This document shows, one piece after another, positions 7,739 through 18,573 of a stretch of 64,000 nucleotides of DNA. The notes beneath the pieces are model-generated. The model was not told the DNA's origin. It did no database searches and saw only the letters and a list, made by a program, of their open reading frames with translations. The first letter of the stretch is position 1; each line of letters opens with the position of its first letter. The DNA comes from Gammaproteobacteria bacterium (GTDB taxonomy: Bacteria; Pseudomonadota; Gammaproteobacteria; DSM-16500): NCBI GenBank assembly GCA_021156085.1, contig JAJNBC010000003.1, forward strand, positions 62,001 through 126,000, read 5' to 3'. The translations under genes and the position numbers were made by a program.

Positions 7739-10399
7739 TTACATTGTCAGCGGATTTGGCTTTGCCGGATCAATGTTGTATTTTTGCATTGCCTCCTTCA
7801 CTACCTTAGCAGGCAATGCATTTTCTTTGACTAACTCATATAATGCAGCCAGTACAATATAGTAACGGTCTACTTCAAAAAAGCGGCGTAATTTTTCTCG
7901 CGTATCACTGCGCCCAAAACCATCCGTTCCCAGTACCGTATAAGAACGTGGCACAAAAGGCCTGATTTGTTCTGCATAACTGCGAATATAATCTGTAGCG
8001 GCAATAATAGGACCTACATGGCTTTGCAAGCATGCCTCTAAATGACTCTGTTTTTGGGGACGGTCGGGTGCAAACATATGTTCGCGCTGACATGCCATAC
8101 CTTCGCGCCGTAATTCATTAAAACTCGTTACACTCCAGATATCAGCTGGGATATCAAAATCTGTTTCTAATAATGCAGCAGCAGCAATCACCTCTCTCAA
8201 AATAGCCCCGCTGCCCATCAATTGTACCTTTAATTTTTCTTTGGTGGCTCCTTTGAAAAGATACATGCCCTTGATAATATCTTTTTCCACCCCCCGAGGC
8301 ATAGCGGGCTGCCCATATTTTTCATTCATCGCCATGATATAATAAAATACATCTTGTTCTTCTTGAACCATTTCTCGTAGCCCATGCTGAATAATCACCG
8401 CCATTTCGTAGCCAAAGGCAGGATCATAAGCACGACAATTGGGCACAGAAGATGCCATCAATAAACTACTACCATCTTGATGTTGCAACCCTTCCCCTTC
8501 TAATGTTGTGCGGCCTGCAGTCGCACCAATGAGGAAACCTCTTGCACGCATATCTGCAGCTGCCCAAATAAAATCACCTACGCGTTGAAAACCAAACATA
8601 GAATAATAAGTAAAGAAAGGAATCATAGGAAAATGATGCGTAGAGTAAGAAGTGGCTGCTGCAATCCAAGAAGACATACAACCTGCTTCAGTAATCCCCT
8701 CTTCCAATACTTGGCCTTCTTGTGATTCACGGTAATACAGCAACTGGTCTTTATCTTCTGGTAAATAAAGCTGCCCTACATGCGAATAAATACCAATTTG
8801 CCTAAATAATCCTTCTAAGCCAAAGGTACGTACTTCATCAGAAAAAATAGGTACAATACGTGAACCAATATGGGGATCTTTCAACAAGACATTAAAAATC
8901 CGGCCAAGCACCATCGTCGTTGACATTGTGCGATCGCCGGTACCTTGTAACACAGCGTCAAACGCAGTTAAATCAGGTGTAGTCAATGGATGAGAAAAAG
9001 CAAAACGTGCAGGAAGATAACCCTTCAATTTCTTACGCTGAGCATGTAAGTATTGCAATTCTGGACTATCTTCTTTCGGTTTATAGAATGAAAGCCCTTC
9101 TAAATTCTTATCTGCAAAAGGTAATTTAAAACGTTCATGAAAAGCCTTCAGTTCAGCCTCGGTCATTTCTAGTTGATTATGCGCCACATTCCGGCTTTCT
9201 GCACTCGCGCCTAAACCATAACCTTTAACGCTTTGTACTAAAATAACGGTGGGCTGGCCTTTGTGTTGAGTAGCAGCCGTATATGCAGCATAAATTTTTA
9301 ACGGATCGTGACCACCCCGATTCAATTGTGCAATATCAGCATCACTCATTTCAGAAAATAAAGCTTTTAATTCTTCATGTTCTCCACATAAAAATTCTCG
9401 AGTATAAGCTCCCCCTTTGACATAGGCATTTTGTAAATCGCCGTCCACACACTCCGTTAAGCGTTTTATTAACAACCCTTTTTTATCTTTAGCAAATAAA
9501 GCATCCCATTTGCTATCCCAAATCACTTTGATGACATGCCAGCCGGTCCCACGAAATAAACGTTCAAGCTCTTGGATAATTTTACTATTGCCGCGCACTA
9601 AGCCATCTAGACGTTGTAAATTACAATTCACAACGTAAATAATATTATCCAGCTCTTCGCGCACTGCCATGGATAATCCCGCAATGGATTCAGGCTCATC
9701 CATTTCCCCATCGCCGCAAAAAAGCCATACTTTTCGATCGTTTGAGGGAATCAATCTGCGATTTTCTAAGTATTTTAAAAAACGTGCCTGATAAATAGCT
9801 TGCAGCGCCCCCAATCCTAAAGAGACAGTGGCAAATTGCCAAAACGTTGGCATGAGCCAAGGATGAGGATAAGAAGAGACACCTTCTCCATCCACTTCTT
9901 GGCGAAAATTTATTAAATTCTTTTCGCTTAATCGGCCTTCCAGAAAAGCACGTGCGTAATTACCTTCAGAAGAATGTCCTTGAAAATAAATTAAATCGCC
10001 TGGTGCTTCTTTCGTTGCACCACGAAAAAAATGATTCAATCCCACTTCATATAATGTTGCAATAGAGGCATATGAAGAGAGATGTCCGCCTACACCCCCG
10101 GCATTTTTCTTTGCGCGTAACACCATCCCAATGGCATTCCACCGATTAATGGCTTCTATGCGTTTTTCTAATTCTAAATCGCCTGGATAAGCAGGCTGTT
10201 GATCAACAGAAATAGTATTGCAATACGGTGTAGAAATCGTACCCCCTGCTACTTTGATGCCAGCATGACTCACATTCTCCATGAGCTGTTCAATAATAAA
10301 ACGGGCACGCTCCGGCCCCTCATACTGGAGTACAGAAGCCAAAGCTTCTAGCCATTCTTGAGTTTCTACTGAATCAATATCATCCCACGTATTTGTCAT
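7739..10399 (-). CDS. aceE: Pyruvate dehydrogenase E1, homodimeric type
   Basis: Thiamine-diphosphate-dependent E1 decarboxylates pyruvate and reductively acetylates the lipoyl group of E2. The 886-aa length matches the homodimeric AceE of Gammaproteobacteria (887 aa). Visible signatures include GDGEMDEPES near residue 229 (ThDP/Mg motif), SYPHPWLMPTFWQFATVSLG near 176-195 and TAGRTTLEGEGLQHQDG in the second half. ATG is preceded by GTAGGAATC. First gene of aceE-aceF-lpdA. No pdhR regulator is adjacent, and I see no clear PdhR-type operator upstream. Confidence 0.97.
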   Translation of the reverse strand: MTNTWDDIDSVETQEWLEALASVLQYEGPERARFIIEQLMENVSHAGIKVAGGTISTPYCNTISVDQQPAYPGDLELEKRIEAINRWNAIGMVLRAKKNAGGVGGHLSSYASIATLYEVGLNHFFRGATKEAPGDLIYFQGHSSEGNYARAFLEGRLSEKNLINFRQEVDGEGVSSYPHPWLMPTFWQFATVSLGLGALQAIYQARFLKYLENRRLIPSNDRKVWLFCGDGEMDEPESIAGLSMAVREELDNIIYVVNCNLQRLDGLVRGNSKIIQELERLFRGTGWHVIKVIWDSKWDALFAKDKKGLLIKRLTECVDGDLQNAYVKGGAYTREFLCGEHEELKALFSEMSDADIAQLNRGGHDPLKIYAAYTAATQHKGQPTVILVQSVKGYGLGASAESRNVAHNQLEMTEAELKAFHERFKLPFADKNLEGLSFYKPKEDSPELQYLHAQRKKLKGYLPARFAFSHPLTTPDLTAFDAVLQGTGDRTMSTTMVLGRIFNVLLKDPHIGSRIVPIFSDEVRTFGLEGLFRQIGIYSHVGQLYLPEDKDQLLYYRESQEGQVLEEGITEAGCMSSWIAAATSYSTHHFPMIPFFTYYSMFGFQRVGDFIWAAADMRARGFLIGATAGRTTLEGEGLQHQDGSSLLMASSVPNCRAYDPAFGYEMAVIIQHGLREMVQEEQDVFYYIMAMNEKYGQPAMPRGVEKDIIKGMYLFKGATKEKLKVQLMGSGAILREVIAAAALLETDFDIPADIWSVTSFNELRREGMACQREHMFAPDRPQKQSHLEACLQSHVGPIIAATDYIRSYAEQIRPFVPRSYTVLGTDGFGRSDTREKLRRFFEVDRYYIVLAALYELVKENALPAKVVKEAMQKYNIDPAKPNPLTM

Positions 10400-10506
10400 G
10401 TTTGATTCCTACTGGTTTCAGGAGGCTATATTTTTACTATGGCCAATCTTAAAAGTTGGCGTATTCTAACCTTAAGTGAATAAAAGCAGAAGGTATTAAT
10501 AAGGCA

Positions 10507-11334
10507 TTAATTCAAAAGTACAACCAAGGCCAAAATGACTAGCCCGATTATCAATGCGCGATCAATAAGAGCCAGAGCTTCTTTTTCGGCAATGCCCCCC
10601 TCTGGTAAAGATTCGTCTTTAAGAATATGTAGTGCTGCAACACCACCTTGAGATAAAAGCAAATCATTCTTTTGCAGCCCCCCGTTGAGAAAATTACGCT
10701 TACAACGCGCCCATACGGCGGTAAAATGTCCACCCAGCGCAAAAAGAAAAATTTCCAACCTTATAGGCAGCCAATCCAACAATGCCTTTACCTGATTCGC
10801 CAGTTTCGCACCTGTCATCGCTTCCGTACCCATTGATTCAATGATTCTATACAATACTGCGCCTGCTGGCCCAAGCAAAACAAACCAGAAAAGCACAGCA
10901 AAGATACGCTGATGAGAAGCTAGGAAAATGGCACGTACAAATGCTTGATGAAAAGCTTGCGGCTGATTTTTTGCACTAAAACTAAATGCTACTTGCGCAT
11001 GATCCATCGCAGCAGATTCATGCTTACTAAGTTCATTAATACAACGATACGCCTGTGCCCATAAATTATCAGGGCCCAGACAATATAACATAACCACGAC
11101 ACTAAAAATGAAATTCAACCCGCCCCACCACCATCCAGCTAAAAAATGCTGCAATAAGCTTATAATCAACAAGGGCGGCACTACCACAGCTATCAATATC
11201 AAAGCGGCAGGCAATGCCTTCATTCGTAAACTAAGCCAACGCTCATAGCTCGAGAACCATTGCCAATGACGCAAATGGTGCCAATGAAAAAACCTTTCTA
11301 ACATCACAACGGTCAGGGTAATAATAAATATCAT
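10507..11334 (-). CDS. ampE: AmpE-like inner-membrane protein
   Basis: AmpE family: an integral inner-membrane protein linked in enterobacteria to ampD and beta-lactamase signalling; its molecular function is unclear. The 275-aa form begins MIFIITLTVVMLERFF, which aligns with the E. coli N-terminus, and has four likely membrane segments, LYCLGPDNLW and a C-terminal hydrophobic anchor. The frame stays open to a TTG at 11409, but that would add 25 residues, has no good ribosome-binding site and nearly touches ibaG. The ATG at 11334 has TAGGA upstream. No ampD is adjacent; its promoter probably lies in the 81-bp divergent gap. Confidence 0.85.
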   Translation of the reverse strand: MIFIITLTVVMLERFFHWHHLRHWQWFSSYERWLSLRMKALPAALILIAVVVPPLLIISLLQHFLAGWWWGGLNFIFSVVVMLYCLGPDNLWAQAYRCINELSKHESAAMDHAQVAFSFSAKNQPQAFHQAFVRAIFLASHQRIFAVLFWFVLLGPAGAVLYRIIESMGTEAMTGAKLANQVKALLDWLPIRLEIFLFALGGHFTAVWARCKRNFLNGGLQKNDLLLSQGGVAALHILKDESLPEGGIAEKEALALIDRALIIGLVILALVVLLN

Positions 11335-11415
11335 AATCCAGTTCCTATTAGCATTTACAAATTGACGTACCCTCGCCCATACGTTACTCTTAGCGCGCCT
11401 TAGAGACAATAACTC

Positions 11416-13023
<1,608 letters not shown>

Positions 13024-13039
13024 TTTCACCTCAGCCTAG

Positions 13040-13582
13040 CTAATTATGTTTTTCTACTAAAACCTTTAAATTAGCCAGCCCGGTGTCAAAATCTTTTTTG
13101 AGCATAAACTTAATCAAAAAATTCATCCAACGTTTAATAAAACTCTTACCTGACTCTCCTCGATCTGTCCACGTCACTCTTGTTCCCTCACCTTCATCCG
13201 CGAAGCTCAGAGTACCATGCAAAATAGACTGCGAGCGCCCCATATCAATATAAAGATCATAAGCGACACCTGTTTGGGGGCTCATTGATGTGAATTCCAT
13301 CCAGCCCTTACCCATTTTTTCACTCTTCCAAGTTTGTTTAGTCCCCTTACCTATTTTTGTATTTTGATAAGTATATTGCAATGTGGCATCCTGCTTTGCA
13401 TTCCACGGAGACCATTTCTCCCACTCTTTAAAATTACTTATAAATGGATAAATCTGCTGGGGGTGTGCATAGATAAAAATAGAACGCGAAACAACCCATT
13501 CGTCTGAAATCAAAAAACCTCCGACAAGAAAAGTACTTACTAAAATAACTAAAATACTTAAGAAAATCTTTAAGACGCGCAT
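13040..13582 (-). CDS. Membrane-anchored SRPBCC family protein
   Basis: The 180-aa protein has one N-terminal membrane segment (residues 4-24). A START/Bet v1-like SRPBCC fold follows: a first strand VVSRSIFIYAHPQQIYPFISNFKEWEKWSPW, a middle GWMEFTS strand and a C-terminal long helix (about 142-178). SRPBCC domains bind hydrophobic ligands; the partner here is unknown. It probably faces the periplasm or is tethered to the membrane. ATG has AGGAG 7 bases upstream. It is a single gene, convergent with murA. Confidence 0.8.
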   Translation of the reverse strand: MRVLKIFLSILVILVSTFLVGGFLISDEWVVSRSIFIYAHPQQIYPFISNFKEWEKWSPWNAKQDATLQYTYQNTKIGKGTKQTWKSEKMGKGWMEFTSMSPQTGVAYDLYIDMGRSQSILHGTLSFADEGEGTRVTWTDRGESGKSFIKRWMNFLIKFMLKKDFDTGLANLKVLVEKHN

Positions 13583-13667
13583 GTTTTAACTCCTAAGAAA
13601 TATCCAACGATTATACATTTTTTTCCTCATTCCCACCTTACTACTGCCCTTTCATTTCATAGATAAC

Positions 13668-14690
13668 TTAGCAGCGATGCGGATTTAAATAAAAATCCAA
13701 TGTCTTACGCAATCCTTTTTCCAAATTAATGATAGGCTGCCAATTTAAAAATTCGCTTGCCTTATGAATAGCAGGCACCCGCAATTGAACATCTTGATAA
13801 CCTGCACCATAGTATTGCGCTGCATCCACGTCAATAAGCTGTGTTTTATTCACATTATTTGCATACTGGGGATAATGCTTAATAAGTCCTATTAATAATT
13901 CGGCCAAGCCTCGAATAGAAATATTTTCCTGGGGATTGCCTACATTGAAAATCTGCTGATGTGAAGCGTTATTTTTATTCTCAATAATTTTGATAAGAGC
14001 CCTTATACCATCGTCAATATAGGTAAAACACCGCTGTTGCCCACCTCCGCCGACCAGCATAATATTTTCCCCTCGCAAGAGATTACCGATAAATTGCGTC
14101 AGTACTCGCGATCCACCTTGTTTGGGATTAAAAATATCATCCAACTTAGGGCCATACCAATTAAAAGGTCTAAATAAAGTATAAGATAAACCCTGATGCT
14201 TGCCGTAAGCATAAATCACACGGTCTAATAATTGTTTAGAAGTGGAATAAATCCAGCGCTCTTTATGAATAGGACCTGTCACTAAATTAGATTTTTCTTC
14301 ATCAAATTCTGTATCCGTAGACATCCCATAGACTTCAGAGGTGGAGGGGAAAATAATACGTTTTTTATAGCGCACACACTGGCGAATAATTGCTAAATTC
14401 GCTTCAAAATCTAATTCAAAGACACTTAAGGGATTTTGGACATAGGCAGCAGGTGTCGCAATAGCCACTAGGGGCAAAATCACATCACATCGTTTAATCT
14501 GTTCGGTTACCCATTCCTTTTGCTTAATAATATCGCCCAAAAAAAAATGAAATCGCTCGCTCGATAAACATTTTTCTAATTTATTTTGTGCGAGATCAAT
14601 TGCAAAAACCGACCAGTCTGTTTGCGTTAAAATAGCTTCACTTAAATGACTGCCTATAAACCCATTTGCACCCAAAATTAATATGTTCAT
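13668..14690 (-). CDS. UDP-glucuronate decarboxylase, ArnA C-terminal type
   Basis: Short-chain-dehydrogenase-type enzyme closely resembling the C-terminal half of ArnA, which oxidises and decarboxylates UDP-glucuronate to UDP-4-keto-pentose. It has the NAD motif GANGFIGSHL (residues 8-17), the ArnA-like phrase CDVILPLVAIATPAAY, PSTSEVYGM, the active-site YSTSK and FRPFNWYGP. The ArnA formyltransferase half is absent and the protein is only 340 aa, so this is a stand-alone version. The start codon lies 1 bp from the stop of the ArnB-like gene; the two form an operon that makes UDP-4-amino-4-deoxy-L-arabinose or a related 4-amino sugar. Confidence 0.88.
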   Translation of the reverse strand: MNILILGANGFIGSHLSEAILTQTDWSVFAIDLAQNKLEKCLSSERFHFFLGDIIKQKEWVTEQIKRCDVILPLVAIATPAAYVQNPLSVFELDFEANLAIIRQCVRYKKRIIFPSTSEVYGMSTDTEFDEEKSNLVTGPIHKERWIYSTSKQLLDRVIYAYGKHQGLSYTLFRPFNWYGPKLDDIFNPKQGGSRVLTQFIGNLLRGENIMLVGGGGQQRCFTYIDDGIRALIKIIENKNNASHQQIFNVGNPQENISIRGLAELLIGLIKHYPQYANNVNKTQLIDVDAAQYYGAGYQDVQLRVPAIHKASEFLNWQPIINLEKGLRKTLDFYLNPHRC

Positions 14691-14691
14691 A

Positions 14692-15846
14692 TTATTCTCT
14701 AAAAATACTATACATTACATCGAGGACCCGATCATGTTGCGCATCAGTCATCCCGGGAAATAAAGGTAAGCTGACAATACGCTCTCCCGCACTTTCCGCG
14801 TAAGGAAAATCCCCCGGATTAAAGCCAAATTGTTCACGATAATAAGGGTATAAATGCGCTGCACGATAATGTAACCCCGTCCCAATATTTCTCTCTTTCA
14901 TTTTTTGCATAAATTCATCACGACTCATCTGCGCTGCTTGTTCATTAATCAGTGGAGTATAAAGATGCCAGGCATGGCGATGTGAAAACCCAGGTTTACT
15001 GGGTAATTGCCATTGAGGCCAATCAATGAGTGCTTCTTGATAACGCTCTGCAAGTTCAGTTCGACGCGCAATAAAATTTTCTAATTCTTGTAATTGATGC
15101 AATCCTAAAGCCGCCTGGATATCCATCATATTATATTTGAATCCCGGAAGCACTACTTCGTAATCTTGATTTCCTGATTTTCCATAACGGTTCCATGCTT
15201 CGCGGTCAATGCCATGAAAACGCAATAAACTTATTTTTTTTGCTAATTCCGCATCAGTCGTTGCAATACACCCTCCCTCGCCCGTGGTGATATTTTTATT
15301 TGGGTGGAAGCTAAATACTTGGGTGTCGCCAAAACTACCAATCCGCCTATTTTTATATACTGTACCAATCGCATGGGCAGCATCTTCTAACACGCGTATA
15401 TCAAATGTTTCTGCTAATGCATACAACATATCCATATCCACAGGCAATCCCGCAAAATGCACCGGCATAATGACTCGGGTTTTCTCAGTAATGGCATCTG
15501 CTACCTGATTGAGATCCATATTAAAGGTATAAGGATCAATATCAACCAACACTGGTTTCCCACCTGCTAAAATAATGGTATTTAATGTCGCTGCAAAAGT
15601 AAGCGGCGTAGTAATAACTTCATCTCCGGGTTTCAAATCTAATGCTAGCAAAGCCAGATGCAAACCTGCTGTGGCAGAGGCCAATGGCAAAATATAAGGC
15701 GCAGATAAGTACGCTTGCAAACTTTCAGTAAACTGAGCGACGCGCGGCCCCGTAGTGATCCAGCCAGATTCCAGGCAGGCCACTACTTCCTCAATAGCAG
15801 CACGGCTAATAGACGGCCTAGAAAAAGGTAAAAATTCTTCGCTCAT
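14692..15846 (-). CDS. arnB: UDP-4-keto-pentose aminotransferase, ArnB-like
   Basis: PLP-dependent DegT/DnrJ aminotransferase that would aminate UDP-4-keto-arabinose with glutamate. The 384-aa protein follows the ArnB pattern throughout: FLPFSRP at the start, SGWITTGP, SATAGLHLALLAL, EDAAHAIGT (Asp155), FHPNKNITTGEGG (Schiff-base Lys184) and KERNIGTGLHYRAAHLYPYYRE. The frame runs 21 codons further up, but the ATG at 15846 has CTGGAG 7 bases upstream and matches the ArnB N-terminus. Product use could be lipid A charge masking or another surface glycan. No arnC, arnD or arnT is adjacent, although a GT2 and GT-C enzymes lie 8-16 kb away. Confidence 0.88.
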   Translation of the reverse strand: MSEEFLPFSRPSISRAAIEEVVACLESGWITTGPRVAQFTESLQAYLSAPYILPLASATAGLHLALLALDLKPGDEVITTPLTFAATLNTIILAGGKPVLVDIDPYTFNMDLNQVADAITEKTRVIMPVHFAGLPVDMDMLYALAETFDIRVLEDAAHAIGTVYKNRRIGSFGDTQVFSFHPNKNITTGEGGCIATTDAELAKKISLLRFHGIDREAWNRYGKSGNQDYEVVLPGFKYNMMDIQAALGLHQLQELENFIARRTELAERYQEALIDWPQWQLPSKPGFSHRHAWHLYTPLINEQAAQMSRDEFMQKMKERNIGTGLHYRAAHLYPYYREQFGFNPGDFPYAESAGERIVSLPLFPGMTDAQHDRVLDVMYSIFRE

Positions 15847-16016
15847 ACACACTCCAGGGGCGGTAGCTAATAAGTCTAAAATGCTTGAATGATGCGCATC
15901 ATACTCCACTTGGCAGCCATACGAAAGCTAGATAAACATCCGACCTTATTTATAGTTTCGCTCTAGTGAGATTATAAACAGCCTCTTAAAAATCCCACCT
16001 TGAAAGAAAATAAGTA

Positions 16017-16022
16017 TATAAT
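16017..16022 (+). promoter_or_regulatory. Probable -10 element of the peroxiredoxin gene
   Basis: A perfect TATAAT lies 43 bp before the peroxiredoxin ATG. A TTGAAA at 16000-16005 is only 11 bp away, too close for a normal -35, so the -35 is weak or an activator is needed. AAAGAGG precedes the ATG. Confidence 0.4.
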
Positions 16023-16064
16023 GCCCGCCTCCATTTATTTTTACTTCAAAGAGGTTTTATCATT

Positions 16065-16670
16065 ATGAGTACACTTGTTGGCAGAAAAGCCCCGGATTTT
16101 GTAGCCGCTACCGTATTGGCAAATGGCGAAATAGATGATAATTTTCAATTGAGTGAAGTGATCAAAGATAAATATGCTTACATCTTTTTCTATCCCTTAG
16201 ACTTCACTTTCGTATGTCCTTCCGAGTTAATAGCATTAGATAATCGTATTGATGAATTTAATAACCGAAATACGGTGGTCATTGGCATTTCTATTGATTC
16301 TCAATTTACCCATATCGCCTGGCGTAAAACACCCCGCAATCAAGGCGGCATTGGTGCTGTCCGTTATCCTTTGGTCGCTGATGTCAATCATCATATTTGC
16401 CAAAGCTACGGTGTAGAACATCCTACTGCCCATATTGCTCTGCGCGCTGCGCTGTTAATTGACTCCAAGGGCATTATACGTTCAGTAGGGGTCAATGACT
16501 TACCACTAGGCCGCAACATTGATGAAATGATTCGTTTAATTGACGCGTTACAATTCCATGAAAAGCACGGCGAGGTTTGTCCGGCGGGCTGGAATAAAGG
16601 GGATATAGGTATAAAACCAACAGAAGAAGGCATTGCCAATTTTCTTTCCATTAAAGCAGAAGAATTATAA
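16065..16670 (+). CDS. ahpC: 2-Cys peroxiredoxin, AhpC/Tsa type
   Basis: Thiol peroxidase that reduces hydrogen peroxide, alkyl hydroperoxides and peroxynitrite in the cytosol. The 201-aa protein has the peroxidatic cysteine Cys51 in PLDFTFVCPSE and the resolving Cys172 in GEVCPAGW, the typical 2-Cys layout of a dimer or decamer enzyme. There is no AhpF reductase nearby, so thioredoxin or another system must reduce it. The gene stands alone with its own -10 and terminator. The divergent neighbour is arnB. Confidence 0.95.
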   Translation: MSTLVGRKAPDFVAATVLANGEIDDNFQLSEVIKDKYAYIFFYPLDFTFVCPSELIALDNRIDEFNNRNTVVIGISIDSQFTHIAWRKTPRNQGGIGAVRYPLVADVNHHICQSYGVEHPTAHIALRAALLIDSKGIIRSVGVNDLPLGRNIDEMIRLIDALQFHEKHGEVCPAGWNKGDIGIKPTEEGIANFLSIKAEEL

Positions 16671-17012
16671 AAACATCTCTACTCAAAAAAGCTCGGGAAA
16701 TTATAACGAGCTTTTTTTATTTCTAACTTTTGTTCAGACTTCACGCAATGGTTTAAAATTTCCACTTCCAATTCATTTTTATCTTGATTAGAATGCACTC
16801 GAAAGATGAATTAGCGGAAACAAATTACTAACCTAAGTAATAACAAAAGCTGGTCATTTTTTTTTAGTCTGGTTATTTTTTATAACTAAAATGATTAAAA
16901 TACTTATTTTATTCGTGTTTAGCTTAAATTTTGCTTGCAATATTTTATTGTTGTAGGTAATTTTGAGACTCGTCCGAATCAAAATTTCCATATATCAAGG
17001 AGATACAGAAAC
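16671..17012. other. Peroxiredoxin-porin spacer
   Basis: This 342-bp gap holds the peroxiredoxin terminator (16685-16719) and then about 290 bp of very AT-rich leader for the porin. I see no small ORF with a good start. The tandem CTTAAATTT/CTTGCAATA at 16923-16942 has an 11-bp period, as in PmrA sites, but its second half is poor. Confidence 0.5.
16685..16719 (+). terminator. Intrinsic terminator of ahpC
   Basis: AAAAAAGCTCG (16685-16695) pairs with CGAGCTTTTTTT (16707-16718) around an 11-nt loop, with a T-run closing the stem. Placed 15 bp after the ahpC stop. Confidence 0.85.
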
Positions 17013-18476
17013 ATGAAACTAAAACTCGTTGTTGCATCGATGAGCGTGTTAGGAATGATGAGCTGCCCTGTTTTTGCAGCAACTCAAACTAGCACTGCGA
17101 CTACCACTGCAACTACTACTAAACATAAACACCACCATCGCAAAGTGGCTCATAAGCAAGTTGTCGCTCTTCACTCCTACAAAGGTGAAGAAGTTGCAGC
17201 GCCCATGATCAACGATTGGTATAACCGCATAGCCGTTGATGGCGGAGTTAACTTCGACTCAAAATGGGGCAATCGGCACGTAGGTTATGAAGGTGAAAAC
17301 AATCAAAGATTGTCTTTAAACGATGTACATCTTAATGTCACAGCCACAGTCAATGATTGGGTTAAAGCATTTGCTAGCTTGAGCTATGACAATGCAAGCC
17401 AACGACTCACAGGTGCTGGCGCATCTCCAAATGCATTGGCTTCAACCACTAGCGCTACAGGTCTTCCACCAGTAGCACCTAAACCCGGTAAATATGACAA
17501 CATCAAAGATTCCATTGGTGGCGTTAACCTGGAACAAGGTTATATTAAGTTTGCCAATCCAAGCCAAACACCAGCCTATTTGACGGTGGGTAAGCAATTT
17601 GTGGATTTCGGTAAATACAACTTACATCCTATCACACAGCCATTGACACAAGTTATGTCAGAAACCTTGCGCAATGCAGCAACAATTGGTTTTGATACCA
17701 TGCCATTAGGCTCCGTTGGTATATTTGGATCTGCTTATGTATTTGACAGTCCTTATAAACAACAAATGCCAGCGGTCATTGTAAACGGTGGAACAGTGCC
17801 TGGCACCCCATCCGCTACATTATCAACCACTCCTGCTGTTACTGGCTCATCACAAGGTCATGGCAAACCCATCTATGGAGCAAGACTTGGCATTGGCCAA
17901 ACCAATGATTCATTGGGTTGGGACCTTTCTGCTGACTACATCTACAACCTGATTGGGGTAGAAGGGGTTGCTTATGGTGTGGGGATCTTTAACGGATCAA
18001 ATCCAACTGGTTTAGTTGGAAATAATGGTACGGCTACTAATGGAAGCTTTGCAAGTAGAGTAGGTGGTTTTGCTCTGAATGGCGACCTTAAGACTGGCCC
18101 ATTTGATCTTGAAATCCGTTATGTGACAGCATTGCAAACATTTAGTCCGTTTGATTTGTCCAAAAACGTTTACGCCACCACAGCAATTACTGCTAGTCCA
18201 GGCGCTAAACCATGGGCAGTTGGCATCAATGCAGGTTACGCGTTCAACGCGTGGGAAAGAAGCCAAGGTGTTTACCTCGGTTACCAAGCTACGCAGAACT
18301 CTGTTAACTTGTTCTTACCACAATCACGTTGGGTTGCCGGCTATGGTGTGGACGTAATGAAAAACACCAATGTTGGTTTAGAACTGGATCATGACATTGA
18401 TTACTCAGCATCTAAAGGTGGTACAGGCAACAGTAACAATCAAATTGGTCTGCGCGTTGCAGTCAAATTTGGCTAA
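17013..18476 (+). CDS. Outer-membrane porin, LbtU/FslE-like family
   Basis: The 487-aa protein has a signal peptide (residues 1-22, cleavage after PVFA). A Thr-rich, His-rich linker (KHKHHHRK) follows, and then a long beta-barrel. The pattern YLTVGKQFVDFGKYNLHPITQPLTQVMSET is characteristic of the LbtU/FslE family of Legionella and Francisella, linked to siderophore or iron import. Substrate here is inferred only. The frame extends 26 codons upstream, but the ATG at 17013 has AAGGAG and starts the signal peptide. It has a strong terminator and is monocistronic. The composition rich in Gly, Ala and Thr suggests high expression. Confidence 0.82.
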   Translation: MKLKLVVASMSVLGMMSCPVFAATQTSTATTTATTTKHKHHHRKVAHKQVVALHSYKGEEVAAPMINDWYNRIAVDGGVNFDSKWGNRHVGYEGENNQRLSLNDVHLNVTATVNDWVKAFASLSYDNASQRLTGAGASPNALASTTSATGLPPVAPKPGKYDNIKDSIGGVNLEQGYIKFANPSQTPAYLTVGKQFVDFGKYNLHPITQPLTQVMSETLRNAATIGFDTMPLGSVGIFGSAYVFDSPYKQQMPAVIVNGGTVPGTPSATLSTTPAVTGSSQGHGKPIYGARLGIGQTNDSLGWDLSADYIYNLIGVEGVAYGVGIFNGSNPTGLVGNNGTATNGSFASRVGGFALNGDLKTGPFDLEIRYVTALQTFSPFDLSKNVYATTAITASPGAKPWAVGINAGYAFNAWERSQGVYLGYQATQNSVNLFLPQSRWVAGYGVDVMKNTNVGLELDHDIDYSASKGGTGNSNNQIGLRVAVKFG

Positions 18477-18488
18477 ACTTAGCTCCAC

Positions 18489-18520
18489 TAAAAAGCCCGC
18501 TTTGGCGGGCTTTTTTTTTA
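18489..18520 (+). terminator. Intrinsic terminator of the porin gene
   Basis: AAAAAGCCCGC pairs with GCGGGCTTTTT around a 4-nt loop, ending in a run of nine T residues. Begins about 12 bp after the porin stop. Confidence 0.93.
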
Positions 18521-18573
18521 GTATTTATGCCTGAGGAAACAACTGTAAATGATTAGTTTTTCGTCCCGCCTGC

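Noticed and set aside
11335-11409. Upstream TTG start for ampE
   Set aside because: No good ribosome-binding site, would leave 6 bp to ibaG, and the ATG at 11334 aligns with known AmpE N-termini.
16000-16022. TTGAAA...TATAAT as a full sigma-70 promoter of ahpC
   Set aside because: Spacing is 11 bp, too short; only the -10 is kept.
16923-16942. PmrA-like tandem in front of the porin
   Set aside because: The period is 11 bp but the second half (CTTGCAATA) is a poor match.
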